64,000 nucleotides of DNA from Saccharopolyspora sp. SCSIO 74807. Its GTDB lineage: Bacteria > Actinomycetota > Actinomycetes > Mycobacteriales > Pseudonocardiaceae. The stretch spans positions 2,172,501-2,236,500 of the forward strand of contig NZ_CP146100.1 in assembly GCF_037023755.1 (NCBI RefSeq), read 5' to 3'. This document shows positions 50,011-60,781 of this stretch, one piece after another. Numbering within the stretch: position 1 is the first letter of the stretch; every line of letters begins with the position of its first letter. The notes below the pieces were generated by a model, which saw only the letters and a list, made by a program, of their open reading frames with translations, was not told the DNA's origin and searched no databases. Made by a program: the position numbers and the translations under genes.

Positions 50011-51399
50011 TCATGGGTCAAGTGCGTCGAGCAGCGCGGCGAGCCCTGGCCGAAAGGCGTGCTCCGCAGGTGCCGCGTAGCCGATGACGACGCCGGGCGG
50101 CCGGGACTGCGCGTTCACCCAGTGCGGCCCGAGAGCTTCGAGTTCAACGGCGCGTGCGCGGGCGCGGGTCAGGATTTCACGTTCGCCGGGGCCGTCCGGA
50201 TCAAGTCCCAGGGTCAGGTGCAGCCCGGCCGAGATCCCCGCGGGGTAGAGCCGGTGCCGGGCGCGAAGACCGTCCAGCGCGCGCAAGAGCTGTTCGCGCC
50301 GCGAGCGGTAGGTGTTGCGCGATCGCCGGACGTGCTGGTCGTACGCACCGGATCGCAGCATCTCGGCCAAGGCGAGCTGATCGAAGCCGTGCCCACCGGG
50401 CAGCTTCATCGCCCGCACCGGTTCCACGAGGCGTGCGGGCAATGCGAGCCACGCTATTCGCAGCGCCGGGGCGAGGCTCTTGCTCGCCGTTCCCGCGTAG
50501 ATCACCACATCGGGCGCCATCCCCTGCAGCGATCCGACTGGTCGGCGGTCGAACCGGAATTCGCCGTCGTAGTCGTCCTCGACGATGAGACCTCCCGCCG
50601 AGCGCGCCGCGCGGATCAGCGCCGAGCGGCGCTGCGCCCGCATGGTCACCCCCAGCGGGTACTGGTGCGCGGGAGTGATCACGGTGACCGGACTGCGCAG
50701 CCGCTGCACTTCGATGCCCTGGTCGTCCACGGGAACACCGCGCACCCGCATCCCCGCGCTCGCGGCGATGTCCCGGAACTGCGGCAGCGAGGGGTCCTCG
50801 AAGTCCACCGAGCCGGTTCCCTGCGCCAGTAGGGCCCTGCTGAGCAGCGACAACGCTTCGCTGTAGCCGTTGCAGACGATCAACCGATCAGGCGCGGTGT
50901 CCACCGCCCTGGAACGCCGCAGGTAGTCGGCGAGCACTTCGCGCAGTTCCAGTGGTCCTTGCGGGTCGCCGTAGTCGAGGTCCCCGGCAGGCATGTTGCG
51001 CACGATCCGGCGGTGCGCGCTGAGCCAGTCCTTGCGCGGGAAGGAGCTCAGATCCGGCCGGCCCGGCCGGAAATCCCAGCGCGGCGGGTGCGGTGCGGGA
51101 CGCGCGGGCGGCGCGGAGCTCTCGCCGGTGCGGAGCCGTTCCGCGACGGTCGTGGGGGCGCCCTGCCGGGACAGCAGGAAACCCTCCGCGGTGAGCTGGG
51201 TGTACGCGCGGGTCACCGTGCCGCGGGCGACGCCGAGGTCTCGGGCGAGCGCGCGGGTCGACGGCACTCGCGTCCCAGCCGCCAGCCGCCCGTCCCGGAT
51301 CGCCGTGCGCAGCGCTTCGGCGAGACCGCTGCTGTCCGGACGCCCGGACCAGTCCAGGTGCAGGTCCAGCCCGGCGGATCCGGGCCGTGGGTCGGTCAC
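50011..51399 (-). CDS. MocR/PdxR-family transcription regulator
   Basis: A 462-residue regulator. Residues 15-85 are a GntR winged helix (LAAGTRVPSTRALARDLGVARGTVTRAY). From about 105 a PLP-binding aminotransferase-like domain follows (LDYGDPQGPLELREVLADYL, EDDYDGEF, GTASKSLAPALRIAWL, lysine present). Such proteins usually sense PLP or a related amine. No vitamin-B6 gene is adjacent, so the target is unknown. GTG 51399 start. Confidence 0.88.
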   Translation of the reverse strand: MTDPRPGSAGLDLHLDWSGRPDSSGLAEALRTAIRDGRLAAGTRVPSTRALARDLGVARGTVTRAYTQLTAEGFLLSRQGAPTTVAERLRTGESSAPPARPAPHPPRWDFRPGRPDLSSFPRKDWLSAHRRIVRNMPAGDLDYGDPQGPLELREVLADYLRRSRAVDTAPDRLIVCNGYSEALSLLSRALLAQGTGSVDFEDPSLPQFRDIAASAGMRVRGVPVDDQGIEVQRLRSPVTVITPAHQYPLGVTMRAQRRSALIRAARSAGGLIVEDDYDGEFRFDRRPVGSLQGMAPDVVIYAGTASKSLAPALRIAWLALPARLVEPVRAMKLPGGHGFDQLALAEMLRSGAYDQHVRRSRNTYRSRREQLLRALDGLRARHRLYPAGISAGLHLTLGLDPDGPGEREILTRARARAVELEALGPHWVNAQSRPPGVVIGYAAPAEHAFRPGLAALLDALDP

Positions 51400-51923
51400 G
51401 GGATCGGACTTTAACGGACCGCGCCGCCGACTCCTGCTGATCGGTGCGTGGTGCGACAGCTGAGGGACAGCGGCGCCGGACGCCGGGCCCGTTGTCGATC
51501 AACCGTTCCGGTGATTCGGAACCGGCACGCGGCAGCTCGGTCGCGCGCGCCGTGGGCTGCGCCGGGCGAGCGCTGATTCGGATGGCCGCGCAGAGCTTCG
51601 GAAGCGGCATCCGCGCTGGGTAGCAAGGCCCTGCCCGGCTCAGCTCCGGCGTCTTCCGCGGCCCGGCTCGGTGCGCGAACCACTTGGATCGGTGAGCAAG
51701 ATCTCGCTCGGCCGGCGGACGCCTCGTGTCCTCCGGCGTTCGCCGGAGCGGGGCAATTCGATCGTCGATCCACCGGGGGAGCCGCCCAGATCGTCGTGCC
51801 CGTGCGGCAACATGTGGATGAAGGTCTCGGGATCGGACCGGCTCCGCTCCCGACCGGCGCTCCACGGCCCGCGCTCGTGGACGCAAGCGCTGCCCCGCAC
51901 GGTGACCCGACAGGAGACTGGGG
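51400..51923. other. Intergenic stretch between MocR regulator and ADP-ribosylhydrolase
   Basis: 524 nt between two divergent genes, wide enough for two promoters. Short frames at 51640-51900 (minus) and 51671-51934 (plus) have no ribosome-binding site or recognisable product. Nothing else seen. Confidence 0.5.
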
Positions 51924-54900
51924 ATGAGCGGTGACACCTCGAGGTTCGCGAACACCGGCACGTCGGCGGTGTCGCGCCGAGAGCCGCCCGAGCTGAGCTG
52001 GTCCGAGCGGTTCCGCGGCGCGCTGCTCGGCGGTGCCGTGGGCGACGCGCTCGGCTCGGGAGTGCGCACCCGTTCCGTGTGGGACATCCAGCACTGGTTC
52101 GGCAGGCAGGGGGTCGCCGACTACCTGCCGGTGTTCGGCCGCCGCGGTGGTGTCACGGAGTTGACCCAGCTGTCCGTGTTCACCCTCGAAGCGCTGTTGC
52201 GGGCGCGCGCCGTCAACGGCGCGGCCGCCGAGTGGCTGCCGACTCCGGTGATCCGCACGAATCACCTGCGCTGGCTCTACACCCAGGGCGTGCCGTGGGA
52301 ATTCGCCATGTCCGGCTACTTGCGCACGCATCCGGAACCGGGTGGATGGCTGCTCGAACGCCCGCAGCTGTTCTCCACCCGCAATCCCGGGGGCGGCGCG
52401 CTGGCCGGGTTGGGCAAGCTCGCCGCGCAGCCGCCTGCGGAGGCCTCGTACGACCCGCGGTTCGGCCCGTCGGTTCGGCCGGGGTTCGCCGAGTGCGCGG
52501 TGTGGGCGGCGCCGACGATGGTGTGGAGCACTTCGGAGGATCGGGTCTTCGCGGCGGGCGCGGACACCGCGCGGCTGCTCACCGACGACGTCAACGTGCA
52601 CGGTGCGACGGGTTTCCACGCGGACGTGCTGGCTCAGCTGATCCAGGGCGACATCGGGCTCTGGGACGCGGTCGGGCTCGCCGATGCCCGGCTGAGCTCG
52701 TTGAACACCGGAGCGGCCGCCCCGGCAGCGGTGCGCCGGGCGGTGCACGCGGCGATGTTCGCGACCCGCGGCGGCCGGCGGCCGGCGCCCGCGGAACTGG
52801 ATGCCGAGTTCGAAACGGAGCAGCAGCCGGGTGAGCTGGGCACCGCGCTGGCCGCCGTCGGAGCGGGCGGCGGATTCCCCGCGGCCGTGCTCACGGCGGT
52901 GAACGTCTCCGCGGACAGCAGCGTCACCGGAGCACTGGCTGGCCAGCTCGCCGGAGCGCTGTACGGGCCGGACGCGATTCCGCCGCGGTGGCGCGAGGAA
53001 CTGGAACTCGCCGAGATCATCGAGACGTTGTGCGCGGATGCCGCGGAGGCCTTCGCGCCGCCACCGCCGCCTCCGCCGCTGCCCAAGTGGGCGCAGCGCT
53101 ACGTCGCCGATCCGCGCCGTGCCACGCCTGCGCCGCGGGAGCTGGGCGCCGCGCCGCCCGCGGAGCCGATGACCACTGTGGACAGTGGTCGCGGTCCGGA
53201 ACCGGCGCGGCAGGTGGACGGCAACAACGATCCGACGATGGTCATCGACCTGAGCAAGGTGGATTTCGATCGGCCGCGGTCCGCCGAACCCGCGCCCGCG
53301 CAGCCCGAACCCGCGCAGCCCGAACCGCAGTTCCCACCCGCGGACCAGGAGCCCCGGCCGGTCGCGGACACCTCCGCCGAACCGACCGACCGCACCGATC
53401 TGTCCCGACTGGACTTCGGTAGCGAGGACGACGATCCGGTCGACGCCGACCGGCCTGCGCCGAGCATCACGCCGGACTTCAGCAACAACATGTTCGGCCT
53501 CTCCGCGGACCGCACCGACCGGGAGGAGTTGTCGAGGCTGGCCAGGCTGGTCTCGTTACGTCCCGAGGAAGCGGGCCGCATCCCGGCCGAGCCACCACCG
53601 CAGCCCGCGCGAGATGCCGGCTCGGGGGCGGACGCGCCTGCCGACCGCTCCGATGCGGCTGCTGCGGAGCCGTCGGAAGTCGGCGGGGTGGCGGACGAGC
53701 AGCCCGCGTCGGCGTTCGCGGAGTCCGCGGAATCTTGGGATGAGCCTGCTGAGCCGGTTCAGCAGTGGCAGGAGCCTGTTGGTTCGGAGTCGGTCCCGTC
53801 GATGGGTGAGCAGTCCGCGTCGGCGTTCGCGCAATCCGCCGAATCTTGGGATGAGCCTGTTGAGCCCGTTCAGCAGTGGCAGGAACCCGGGCGCTCCGAG
53901 TCGTACTCGCCGGTGGGCGAGCAGCCCGCTCCTGTGCCGGAGGAGTCCGTCGGACAGGCTTGGGATGAGCCTGCTGAGCCGGTTCAGCAGTGGCAGGATC
54001 CTGGGCGTTCGGAGTCGGAGCCGTCGACGGGTGAACAGTCCGAGCCCGCGCCCGCGGACTCCGCTGCGCAGCTCTGGGAAGCACCCGTCCAGCAGGCGCA
54101 GACATCGGACGAAGCGGTCGCCGCGGAAGCTCCGGAATCCCCCGACGAGCACGCGGACCAGCCGGAGCCCTCCGAGACGCACACCGATCCGCTCCCGGTT
54201 TCCGAGGCACGCGCGGCTAAACCGGTCTCCGGTGGCCACGCGAAGCCCGAGTTCACCGACGAGGTCGCGCCCTCGCTGACCGAGCGGGTGCTCGGCTGCT
54301 TCCTCGGCGGCGCGCTCGGTGACGCGCTCGGTTCGGACCTGGAGTTCGCCACCGCCGAGCAGATCACCGAGCGGTTCGGGCCCGGCGGCCCGCAAGGACT
54401 CCGCGAGGCGTACGGCGTGCCGGGTGCCATCACCGACGACACGCAGATGACGCTGTTCACCGCGGAGGGCCTCATCCGCGGCAGCGTCGCCCGCCGCACC
54501 CTCGGCGGCACCGACCCGATGCCGGAGGTGCAGCTGGCCTACCAGCGCTGGCTGCACACCCAGGGCGTCGAGTGGGAGGCCGCCGCGGGCGTGTTCCACG
54601 ACCGGTATCCGCAACCGGACGGCTGGCTGATGGGGGTGCGCGGCCTGTTCAGCACTCGCGCCCCCGGAAAGACGATCTTCCGCGCGCTGTCGCGCTTCGG
54701 CGATGGGCAGCAGGCGGGCTCGTTGGCCGAGCCGGTCAACGACTCGAAGGGCTGCGGCGGCGTGATGCGGGCAGCTCCCGTGGCGCTGTACTCGCCCGAC
54801 CCGCCGGTCGCGTTCGAGTTCGCGGCCCGGGTGACGGCGCTGACGCACGGCCACCCGTCCGGCTACCTGTCCGCGGGTGCACTGGCCGTGATCGTCCAGC

Positions 54901-55619
54901 AGGCGCTGCTCGGCCAAACCCTCGACGACGGCGTGTGGCTGGCGTTGCAGGTCCTCGAGACCTGGGACGGGCACGAGGAGACCAGCGAGCTGCTCAAGCT
55001 GGCCGTGGAACTGGCCGAGCAGGGCGAGCCCACGCCGGAGCAGATCGCCGAGACCCTCGGCGGCGGTTGGGTCGGCGAGCAGGCGCTGGCGATCGCGGTG
55101 TGCGCCGCGCTCGCGGGCGGCGATGTGCCGAACTCGCTGCGCATCGCGGTGCACCACGACGGTGACAGCGATTCCACCGGTGCGATCTGCGGCAACATCG
55201 TCGGCGCGTTGACCGGGGTGGGAGAGCTCCCGGTGAGCTGGCTGGCCGACCTGGAACTGCGCGACGTCGTCGAGCAGATCGCGCTGGATTGCGTCGCAGA
55301 GTTCGGCGAACCGCTGCTGCACGATCCGGACTCCCCGGAGCCCCCGGCCGATGAGCGGCCCGCCGACGAGGAGTGGGACCAGCGCTATCCGGTGCAGCCG
55401 CTGCCCGCCGCCGGGCGGGGTGATTCGCCGACGGCCCTGCTGCCCGCGGTGGGCGCACCGGCGTCCGAGTCCGCGCAGCCCGGCGATGCTCCGGCCGAGC
55501 CCGAGCAGGCGGCTCCGGACGCGCCCGCGGATCCAGAGCCGCTGGCCGCGTTCCCCGCGCCGAAGCCTGCTCCGCGCCGCATCCACGGTGCACAGCCCGC
55601 CTACGACAGCGAGGGCTGA
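51924..55619 (+). CDS. Tandem ADP-ribosylglycohydrolase: dead N-copy, repeat linker, intact C-copy
   Basis: A 1231-residue protein. The N-terminal DraG/ARH-like copy (about 25-380) has lost metal ligands: DDTQM reads ELTQL, and the DSDSTG loop reads ADSSVTG. A low-complexity linker (about 400-780) is rich in Pro/Glu/Gln and holds four ~37-residue repeats. The C-terminal copy (about 785-1140) is intact: DDTQM near 835, NDSKGCGGVMRAAPVAL, and HDGDSDSTG near 1079, which bind two magnesium ions and remove ADP-ribose from proteins or small molecules. A disordered tail follows. ATG 51924 follows CAGGAG. The next gene is a single-domain homologue. Confidence 0.9.
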   Translation: MSGDTSRFANTGTSAVSRREPPELSWSERFRGALLGGAVGDALGSGVRTRSVWDIQHWFGRQGVADYLPVFGRRGGVTELTQLSVFTLEALLRARAVNGAAAEWLPTPVIRTNHLRWLYTQGVPWEFAMSGYLRTHPEPGGWLLERPQLFSTRNPGGGALAGLGKLAAQPPAEASYDPRFGPSVRPGFAECAVWAAPTMVWSTSEDRVFAAGADTARLLTDDVNVHGATGFHADVLAQLIQGDIGLWDAVGLADARLSSLNTGAAAPAAVRRAVHAAMFATRGGRRPAPAELDAEFETEQQPGELGTALAAVGAGGGFPAAVLTAVNVSADSSVTGALAGQLAGALYGPDAIPPRWREELELAEIIETLCADAAEAFAPPPPPPPLPKWAQRYVADPRRATPAPRELGAAPPAEPMTTVDSGRGPEPARQVDGNNDPTMVIDLSKVDFDRPRSAEPAPAQPEPAQPEPQFPPADQEPRPVADTSAEPTDRTDLSRLDFGSEDDDPVDADRPAPSITPDFSNNMFGLSADRTDREELSRLARLVSLRPEEAGRIPAEPPPQPARDAGSGADAPADRSDAAAAEPSEVGGVADEQPASAFAESAESWDEPAEPVQQWQEPVGSESVPSMGEQSASAFAQSAESWDEPVEPVQQWQEPGRSESYSPVGEQPAPVPEESVGQAWDEPAEPVQQWQDPGRSESEPSTGEQSEPAPADSAAQLWEAPVQQAQTSDEAVAAEAPESPDEHADQPEPSETHTDPLPVSEARAAKPVSGGHAKPEFTDEVAPSLTERVLGCFLGGALGDALGSDLEFATAEQITERFGPGGPQGLREAYGVPGAITDDTQMTLFTAEGLIRGSVARRTLGGTDPMPEVQLAYQRWLHTQGVEWEAAAGVFHDRYPQPDGWLMGVRGLFSTRAPGKTIFRALSRFGDGQQAGSLAEPVNDSKGCGGVMRAAPVALYSPDPPVAFEFAARVTALTHGHPSGYLSAGALAVIVQQALLGQTLDDGVWLALQVLETWDGHEETSELLKLAVELAEQGEPTPEQIAETLGGGWVGEQALAIAVCAALAGGDVPNSLRIAVHHDGDSDSTGAICGNIVGALTGVGELPVSWLADLELRDVVEQIALDCVAEFGEPLLHDPDSPEPPADERPADEEWDQRYPVQPLPAAGRGDSPTALLPAVGAPASESAQPGDAPAEPEQAAPDAPADPEPLAAFPAPKPAPRRIHGAQPAYDSEG
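53706..54155 (+). repeat. Four in-frame ~111-nt repeats in the hydrolase linker
   Basis: Units start at 53706, 53817, 53928 and 54042 (37, 37 and 38 codons apart). The core is SAESWDEPAEPVQQWQEP; the fourth unit is incomplete and degenerate. They lie between the two hydrolase copies. Confidence 0.85.
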
Positions 55620-55888
55620 GGGCGATCCGATCGGTTTCGCCGTGATCCGGGATGCAGCGGCCGGATGCGGTGAATCGACTCTCGGCCAGTGTTGATGTTG
55701 ATAGCGTTCTCGCCGGCCAAGGACGCAGCGCTGCGTGGACGTCGACCGCGCGGTGTCGCGAGCGTTCGGGTCGGCGGCATCAGCGCGGCTGAGCGGATGG
55801 TCCGCGAAACGACGACGAGTGGTAACGGCGGTACCCGATCTTGCGCGATGATTCGACGCAGGCAGGCTCGACTTCGCCTGCCGACGCG

Positions 55889-56986
55889 ATGTCTCCCCGA
55901 ACCCCTCAAGAGCGCTTCATCGCCTCGATGCTCGCCGGTGCCCTGGGCGATGCCCTCGGCTATGCGATCGAGTTCCACGACATCGGGATGATCCGCCGCT
56001 ATCACGGGGATCACGGGCTCACCGAGCCGGTCCTGCGGGATGGCGTCGCGCAGATCTCCGATGACACGCAGATGATGCTGTTCACCGCGGAAGGACTGAT
56101 CCGCGCGCACGTCGCGCGCCGGATCAAGCCCGTGGACAACGACCCGGTTCCCGAGGTGCAGCACGCTTACCTGCGGTGGTTGCACACCCAGAACCGGCCG
56201 TGGGAGCAGGCCGGTGGTCCTTACGCGCAGCACCTCCAGGTCCCGGACGGGTGGTTGATCAGCAACCAGGAGCTGTTCGCGCCGCGGGCCCCGGGCAGCA
56301 CTTGCATGTCGGCATTGCTGAACTTCGCGCGGACGCATCAGCACGCGACCCCGGAACACCGGATCAACGACTCCAAGGGCTGCGGCGGAGTCATGCGGGC
56401 CGCTCCGGTCGCGGTGTGGTCGAACGATCCGGCCGAGGTCTTCTGGGCCGCGGTCGGGACGGCGGCGCTGACCCATAGTCATCCCAGCGGCTTCGTGTCG
56501 GCCGGCGTGCTCGCCGTGCTCGTGCACCAGTTGCTGCGGGACGTCTCGTTGCCGGAAAGCGTGCGGATGGCGCGTGAACTCCTCGTGCGCTGGCCGGGTC
56601 ACGAAGAGCAGTTGCGGGCGTTGGACGCCGCCGTCCAGCTCGCGAGCAAGGGGCCGGTCGGTCCCGAAGAGCTCAAGGAGACGCTGGGAGAGGGTTGGAC
56701 CGGTGAGGAAGCGCTCGCGATCGGGCTCTACTCCGTGCTGGCGACCGAGGACCTGCGCAGCGCGCTGCTGCTGTCGGTGAACCACTCGGGGGACTCGGAC
56801 TCCACCGGCATCGTCTGCGGCAACATCGCGGGTGCGCTGTACGGTACTCGGGCCGTTCCCCCGGAATGGCTGCGCGCGCTGGAACTGCGGGACGTGATCG
56901 AGGCGCTGGCCACCGACGCGCTGACTGAGTTCAGCCCCGCCGCGCCTACCGACCCGGCTTGGACCCGGCGCTATCCTGCCTGGTGA
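55889..56986 (+). CDS. Single-domain ADP-ribosylglycohydrolase
   Basis: A 365-residue DraG/ARH-family hydrolase with intact metal sites: GALGDALG at the N-terminus, SDDTQMMLFTAEG near 56, NDSKGCGGVMRAAPVAV, and SGDSDSTG near 302. It is close to the C-terminal domain of the preceding gene, sharing RWLHTQ, GWL and APRAPG blocks, so the pair arose by duplication. ATG 55889 is preferred; TTG 55841 is possible and no ribosome-binding site is strong. No ADP-ribosyltransferase is visible in the window. Confidence 0.88.
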   Translation: MSPRTPQERFIASMLAGALGDALGYAIEFHDIGMIRRYHGDHGLTEPVLRDGVAQISDDTQMMLFTAEGLIRAHVARRIKPVDNDPVPEVQHAYLRWLHTQNRPWEQAGGPYAQHLQVPDGWLISNQELFAPRAPGSTCMSALLNFARTHQHATPEHRINDSKGCGGVMRAAPVAVWSNDPAEVFWAAVGTAALTHSHPSGFVSAGVLAVLVHQLLRDVSLPESVRMARELLVRWPGHEEQLRALDAAVQLASKGPVGPEELKETLGEGWTGEEALAIGLYSVLATEDLRSALLLSVNHSGDSDSTGIVCGNIAGALYGTRAVPPEWLRALELRDVIEALATDALTEFSPAAPTDPAWTRRYPAW

Positions 56987-57231
56987 GGAGTTCATGGTCG
57001 GCGCGCGGCGCGGCCCGCCGTCCATTTGCGGTGTTGCCGGTCCTGGACAGCGCCACGAGCGGACGACCGCGTCGCAGCACCTCGAGGTCTGCGCGGCTCA
57101 CCGGGCGCCGGGGCCCGCCGCCGCGTCCGCTCGCACCCCTTGTCATCGCGGGTAAAGTCGCGAAGAACACCACACCATTAGCTCGGTCTGCGGCGCTTGG
57201 GGACGACCGAGCAGGTCATGGGGACCCCGTT

Positions 57232-57261
57232 TTGACCCCCTCAGAACGGGGCGGGTATCTT
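57232..57261 (+). promoter_or_regulatory. rpsL: Candidate str-operon promoter
   Basis: TTGACC and TATCTT with 18-nt spacing. The -35 lies inside the loop side of a perfect inverted repeat (57225-57251; arms CCCCGTTTTGA and TCAGAACGGGG), which may be an operator or the terminator of the upstream gene. Confidence 0.55.
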
Positions 57262-57454
57262 TGCTTATCGGACCCGAAAGCGATCGGGTCGGTCCGTATG
57301 CCCGTGCGTGCGACGTGGTCGTTGAGGTGACTGGTTCATCGAGGTGACCGCGACCATGGACATGGGCCGTGCGGAACTCTCCTGACAACCATCGGGTTCG
57401 TTCCTGTCGGTTCGCTCCCGTGGGAGACACCATTAGCGCCGCAAGGGCCGGGGA

Positions 57455-57480
57455 GTGGCCGACACGCCCGACCTCGTGGT
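57455..57480 (+). promoter_or_regulatory. Leader element shared with rpsJ
   Basis: A 26-nt segment with core CGACACGCCCGACC matches 22 of 26 positions with 62402-62427 in the rpsJ leader. Both lie about 130-230 nt before a ribosomal-protein operon, suggesting a common regulatory or initiation region. Confidence 0.6.
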
Positions 57481-57612
57481 GCGGGGGAGTCCCAAGTACA
57501 CAGTGCCTGCCAGGTGCTCGGCGCCAGGGCACGTGCCCGGACGCCGACTCGTGCGAGCGCCGCCGGGCGAGAGCAACCACGAAGACGCGAACGCTCAAGA
57601 GAAAGCCGGTCC

Positions 57613-57986
<374 letters not shown>

Positions 57987-57987
<1 letters not shown>

Positions 57988-58457
57988 TGCCCCGCAAGGG
58001 TCCGGCCCCGAAGCGGCCGCTGAACGCCGACCCCGTGTACAGCTCGCCGCTGGTCACGCAGTTGGTGAACAAGGTCCTGGTCGACGGCAAGCGCTCGCTG
58101 GCCGAGCGGATCGTCTACGGCGCGCTGGAAGGCGCCCGGGAGAAGACCGGCACCGACCCGGTGGTCACGCTCAAGCGCGCGCTGGACAACGTCAAGCCGA
58201 CCCTGGAGGTCCGCAGCCGCCGCGTCGGTGGCGCGACCTACCAGGTGCCGATCGAGGTTCGCGCCGGCCGCTCCACCACGCTGGCCCTGCGCTGGCTGGT
58301 CACCTTCTCCCGCAAGCGCCGGGAGAAGACCATGGTCGAGCGCCTGATGAACGAGCTGCTCGACGCCAGCAACGGACTCGGCGCGAGCGTCAAGAAGCGC
58401 GAAGACACGCACAAGATGGCGGAGTCCAACAAGGCCTTCGCGCACTACCGCTGGTGA
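57987..58457 (+). CDS. rpsG: 30S ribosomal protein S7
   Basis: A 156-residue S7 that nucleates the 30S head ([20 protein letters not shown], then [17 protein letters not shown]). ATG 57987 overlaps the rpsL stop (TGATG). In other bacteria S7 represses this operon. Confidence 0.98.
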
Positions 58458-58533
58458 CGACGGGTCGGCTCCTGCCCGCCTCGGCTCACCGATTCGACGG
58501 CTTTTACCTGCTGTAGGAACGGGGAAGAAACTC

Positions 58534-60636
58534 GTGGCACGCGACGTGCTGACGGACCTCACGAAGGTCCGCAACATCGGCATCATGGCCCACATCGATG
58601 CGGGCAAGACCACCGCGACCGAACGGATCCTCTTCTACACGGGGATCAACCACAAGCTCGGCGAGACGCACGACGGCGCGTCGACGATGGACTGGATGGC
58701 CGAGGAGCAGAAGCGGGGGATCACGATCACCTCGGCTGCTACCACGACCTTCTGGGGCGACTGCCAGATCAACATCATCGATACGCCGGGGCACGTCGAC
58801 TTCACCGCCGAGGTGGAGCGTTCGCTGCGCGTCCTGGACGGTGCCGTCGCCGTCTTCGACGGCAAGGAAGGTGTCGAGCCGCAGTCCGAGCAGGTCTGGC
58901 GGCAGGCGGACAAGTACGACGTGCCGCGCATCTGCTTCATCAACAAGATGGACAAGCTGGGCGCGGACTACTACTTCAGCGTGGACACCATCCGCGAACG
59001 GCTCGGTGCCCGCCCGCTGGTGCTGCAGCTGCCCATCGGCCGGGAATCCGAGTTCGAGGGCGTCGTCGACCTGATCAGCATGAAGGCGCTGACCTGGCGC
59101 GGTGACGTGAAGAAGGGCGAGCAGTACGAGATCGAGGACATCCCCGCGGACCTGGCCGAGAGCGCGGCCAAGTACCGCGAGGAGCTCATCGAGGCCGTGG
59201 CGGAGTCCGATGAAGAGCTGATGGAGGCCTACTTCGGTGGTGCGGAGCTGACCACCGAGCAGATCAAGACCGGCATCCGCAAGCTCACCATCAACCGCGA
59301 GGCGTTCCCGGTGCTGTGCGGCAGCGCGTTCAAGAACAAGGGCGTGCAGCCCATGCTCGACGCGGTGGTCGACTTCCTGCCGTCGCCGCTGGACGTGCCG
59401 CCGGTGCAGGGCCTGCTGCGGGACGGCGAGACCGAGGCCGAGCGCAAGCCGAGCACCCAGGAGCCGTTCGCGGCGCTGGTCTCGAAGGTTTCGGTGCACC
59501 CGTTCTACGGCAAGCTGACCTACGTCCGGGTCTACTCCGGCAAGATCTCCCAGGGTGCGCAGATCATGAACGCCACCCGGGAGCGCAAGGAGCGCATCGG
59601 GAAGCTGTTCCAGATGCACTCCAACAAGGAGAACCCGGTCGAGGAGGCGCAGGCGGGGCACATCTACGCCGTGGTGGGGCTCAAGGAGACCACCACCGGT
59701 GACACGCTCTGCGACCCGCAGAACCCGATCGTGCTCGAGTCGATGACCTTCCCGGAACCGGTCATCGACGTGGCGGTCGAGCCGAAGACCAAGGCCGACC
59801 AGGAGAAGCTGTCCACGGCGATCCAGAAGCTCGCCGAGGAGGACCCGACCTTCCGCGTCCACCACGACGAGGAGACCGGTCAGATGGTCCTGTCCGGCAT
59901 GGGTGAGCTGCACCTGGAAGTCCTGGTCAACCGGATGAAGACGGACTTCAAGGTCGAGGCGAACATCGGTAAGCCGCAGGTGGCCTACCGGGAGACGATT
60001 CGCAAGCCGGTCGAGAAGTACGAGTACACGCACAAGAAGCAGACCGGTGGTTCCGGGCAGTTCGCCCGCGTCATCATCGCGCTCGAGCCGATCGAGCAGA
60101 CCGCGGACAGTGCGACGTACGAGTTCGACAACAAGGTCACCGGCGGCCGCATCCCGCGCGAATACATTCCGTCGGTGGACGAAGGCGCCCAGGACGCCAT
60201 GCAGTACGGCGTGCTGGCCGGCTACCCGCTGGTCGGCGTCAAGATGACGCTGCTGGACGGCCAGTACCACGAGGTCGACTCCTCGGAGATGGCGTTCAAG
60301 GTCGCCGGTTCGATCGCGATGAAGGAAGCCGCGCAGAAGGCTTCCCCGGCGATCCTGGAACCGGTGATGGCGGTCGAGGTGACCACGCCCGAGGACTACA
60401 TGGGCGATGTCATCGGCGACTTGAACTCCCGACGTGGCCAGATCCAGGCCATGGAGGAGCGCAGCGGTGCGCGCGTCGTCAAGGCGCAGGTGCCGCTGTC
60501 CGAGATGTTCGGGTATGTCGGCGACCTGCGTTCTCGGACGCAGGGCCGCGCGAACTACTCGATGGTGTTCGACTCCTATGCCGAGGTTCCCGCGAACGTG
60601 GCGAAGGAGATCATCGCGAAGGCTACGGGCGAGTAA
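58534..60636 (+). CDS. fusA: Elongation factor G
   Basis: A 700-residue translocase with GTPase motifs [18 protein letters not shown] and NKMDK, plus domains II-V. GTG 58534 has GGGGAAG upstream. 76 nt after rpsG and 145 nt before tuf. Confidence 0.98.
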   Translation: MARDVLTDLTKVRNIGIMAHIDAGKTTATERILFYTGINHKLGETHDGASTMDWMAEEQKRGITITSAATTTFWGDCQINIIDTPGHVDFTAEVERSLRVLDGAVAVFDGKEGVEPQSEQVWRQADKYDVPRICFINKMDKLGADYYFSVDTIRERLGARPLVLQLPIGRESEFEGVVDLISMKALTWRGDVKKGEQYEIEDIPADLAESAAKYREELIEAVAESDEELMEAYFGGAELTTEQIKTGIRKLTINREAFPVLCGSAFKNKGVQPMLDAVVDFLPSPLDVPPVQGLLRDGETEAERKPSTQEPFAALVSKVSVHPFYGKLTYVRVYSGKISQGAQIMNATRERKERIGKLFQMHSNKENPVEEAQAGHIYAVVGLKETTTGDTLCDPQNPIVLESMTFPEPVIDVAVEPKTKADQEKLSTAIQKLAEEDPTFRVHHDEETGQMVLSGMGELHLEVLVNRMKTDFKVEANIGKPQVAYRETIRKPVEKYEYTHKKQTGGSGQFARVIIALEPIEQTADSATYEFDNKVTGGRIPREYIPSVDEGAQDAMQYGVLAGYPLVGVKMTLLDGQYHEVDSSEMAFKVAGSIAMKEAAQKASPAILEPVMAVEVTTPEDYMGDVIGDLNSRRGQIQAMEERSGARVVKAQVPLSEMFGYVGDLRSRTQGRANYSMVFDSYAEVPANVAKEIIAKATGE

Positions 60637-60781
60637 TTCCCTGTAGTTCGGGGGCGGGTGGCCGCCGGTCGTCCGCCGCCAAACCCGACAGGACTCCGCC
60701 TGGCACTGAATCTTCGCGTCAGCAACGCGGGGACTGGCAAGTCGTACGGCGGAAAGAGAACAAGTCCAGGAGGACAATCCA

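Larger units (their letters stand above)
56987..57612. other. Intergenic and leader region upstream of rpsL
   Basis: 626 nt with no credible gene. It contains an 11-bp inverted repeat (57225-57251) overlapping a promoter (TTGACC 57232-57237, TATCTT 57256-57261, 18-nt spacing) and a conserved-looking element at 57455-57480. The rpsL leader would be about 345 nt. Confidence 0.65.
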
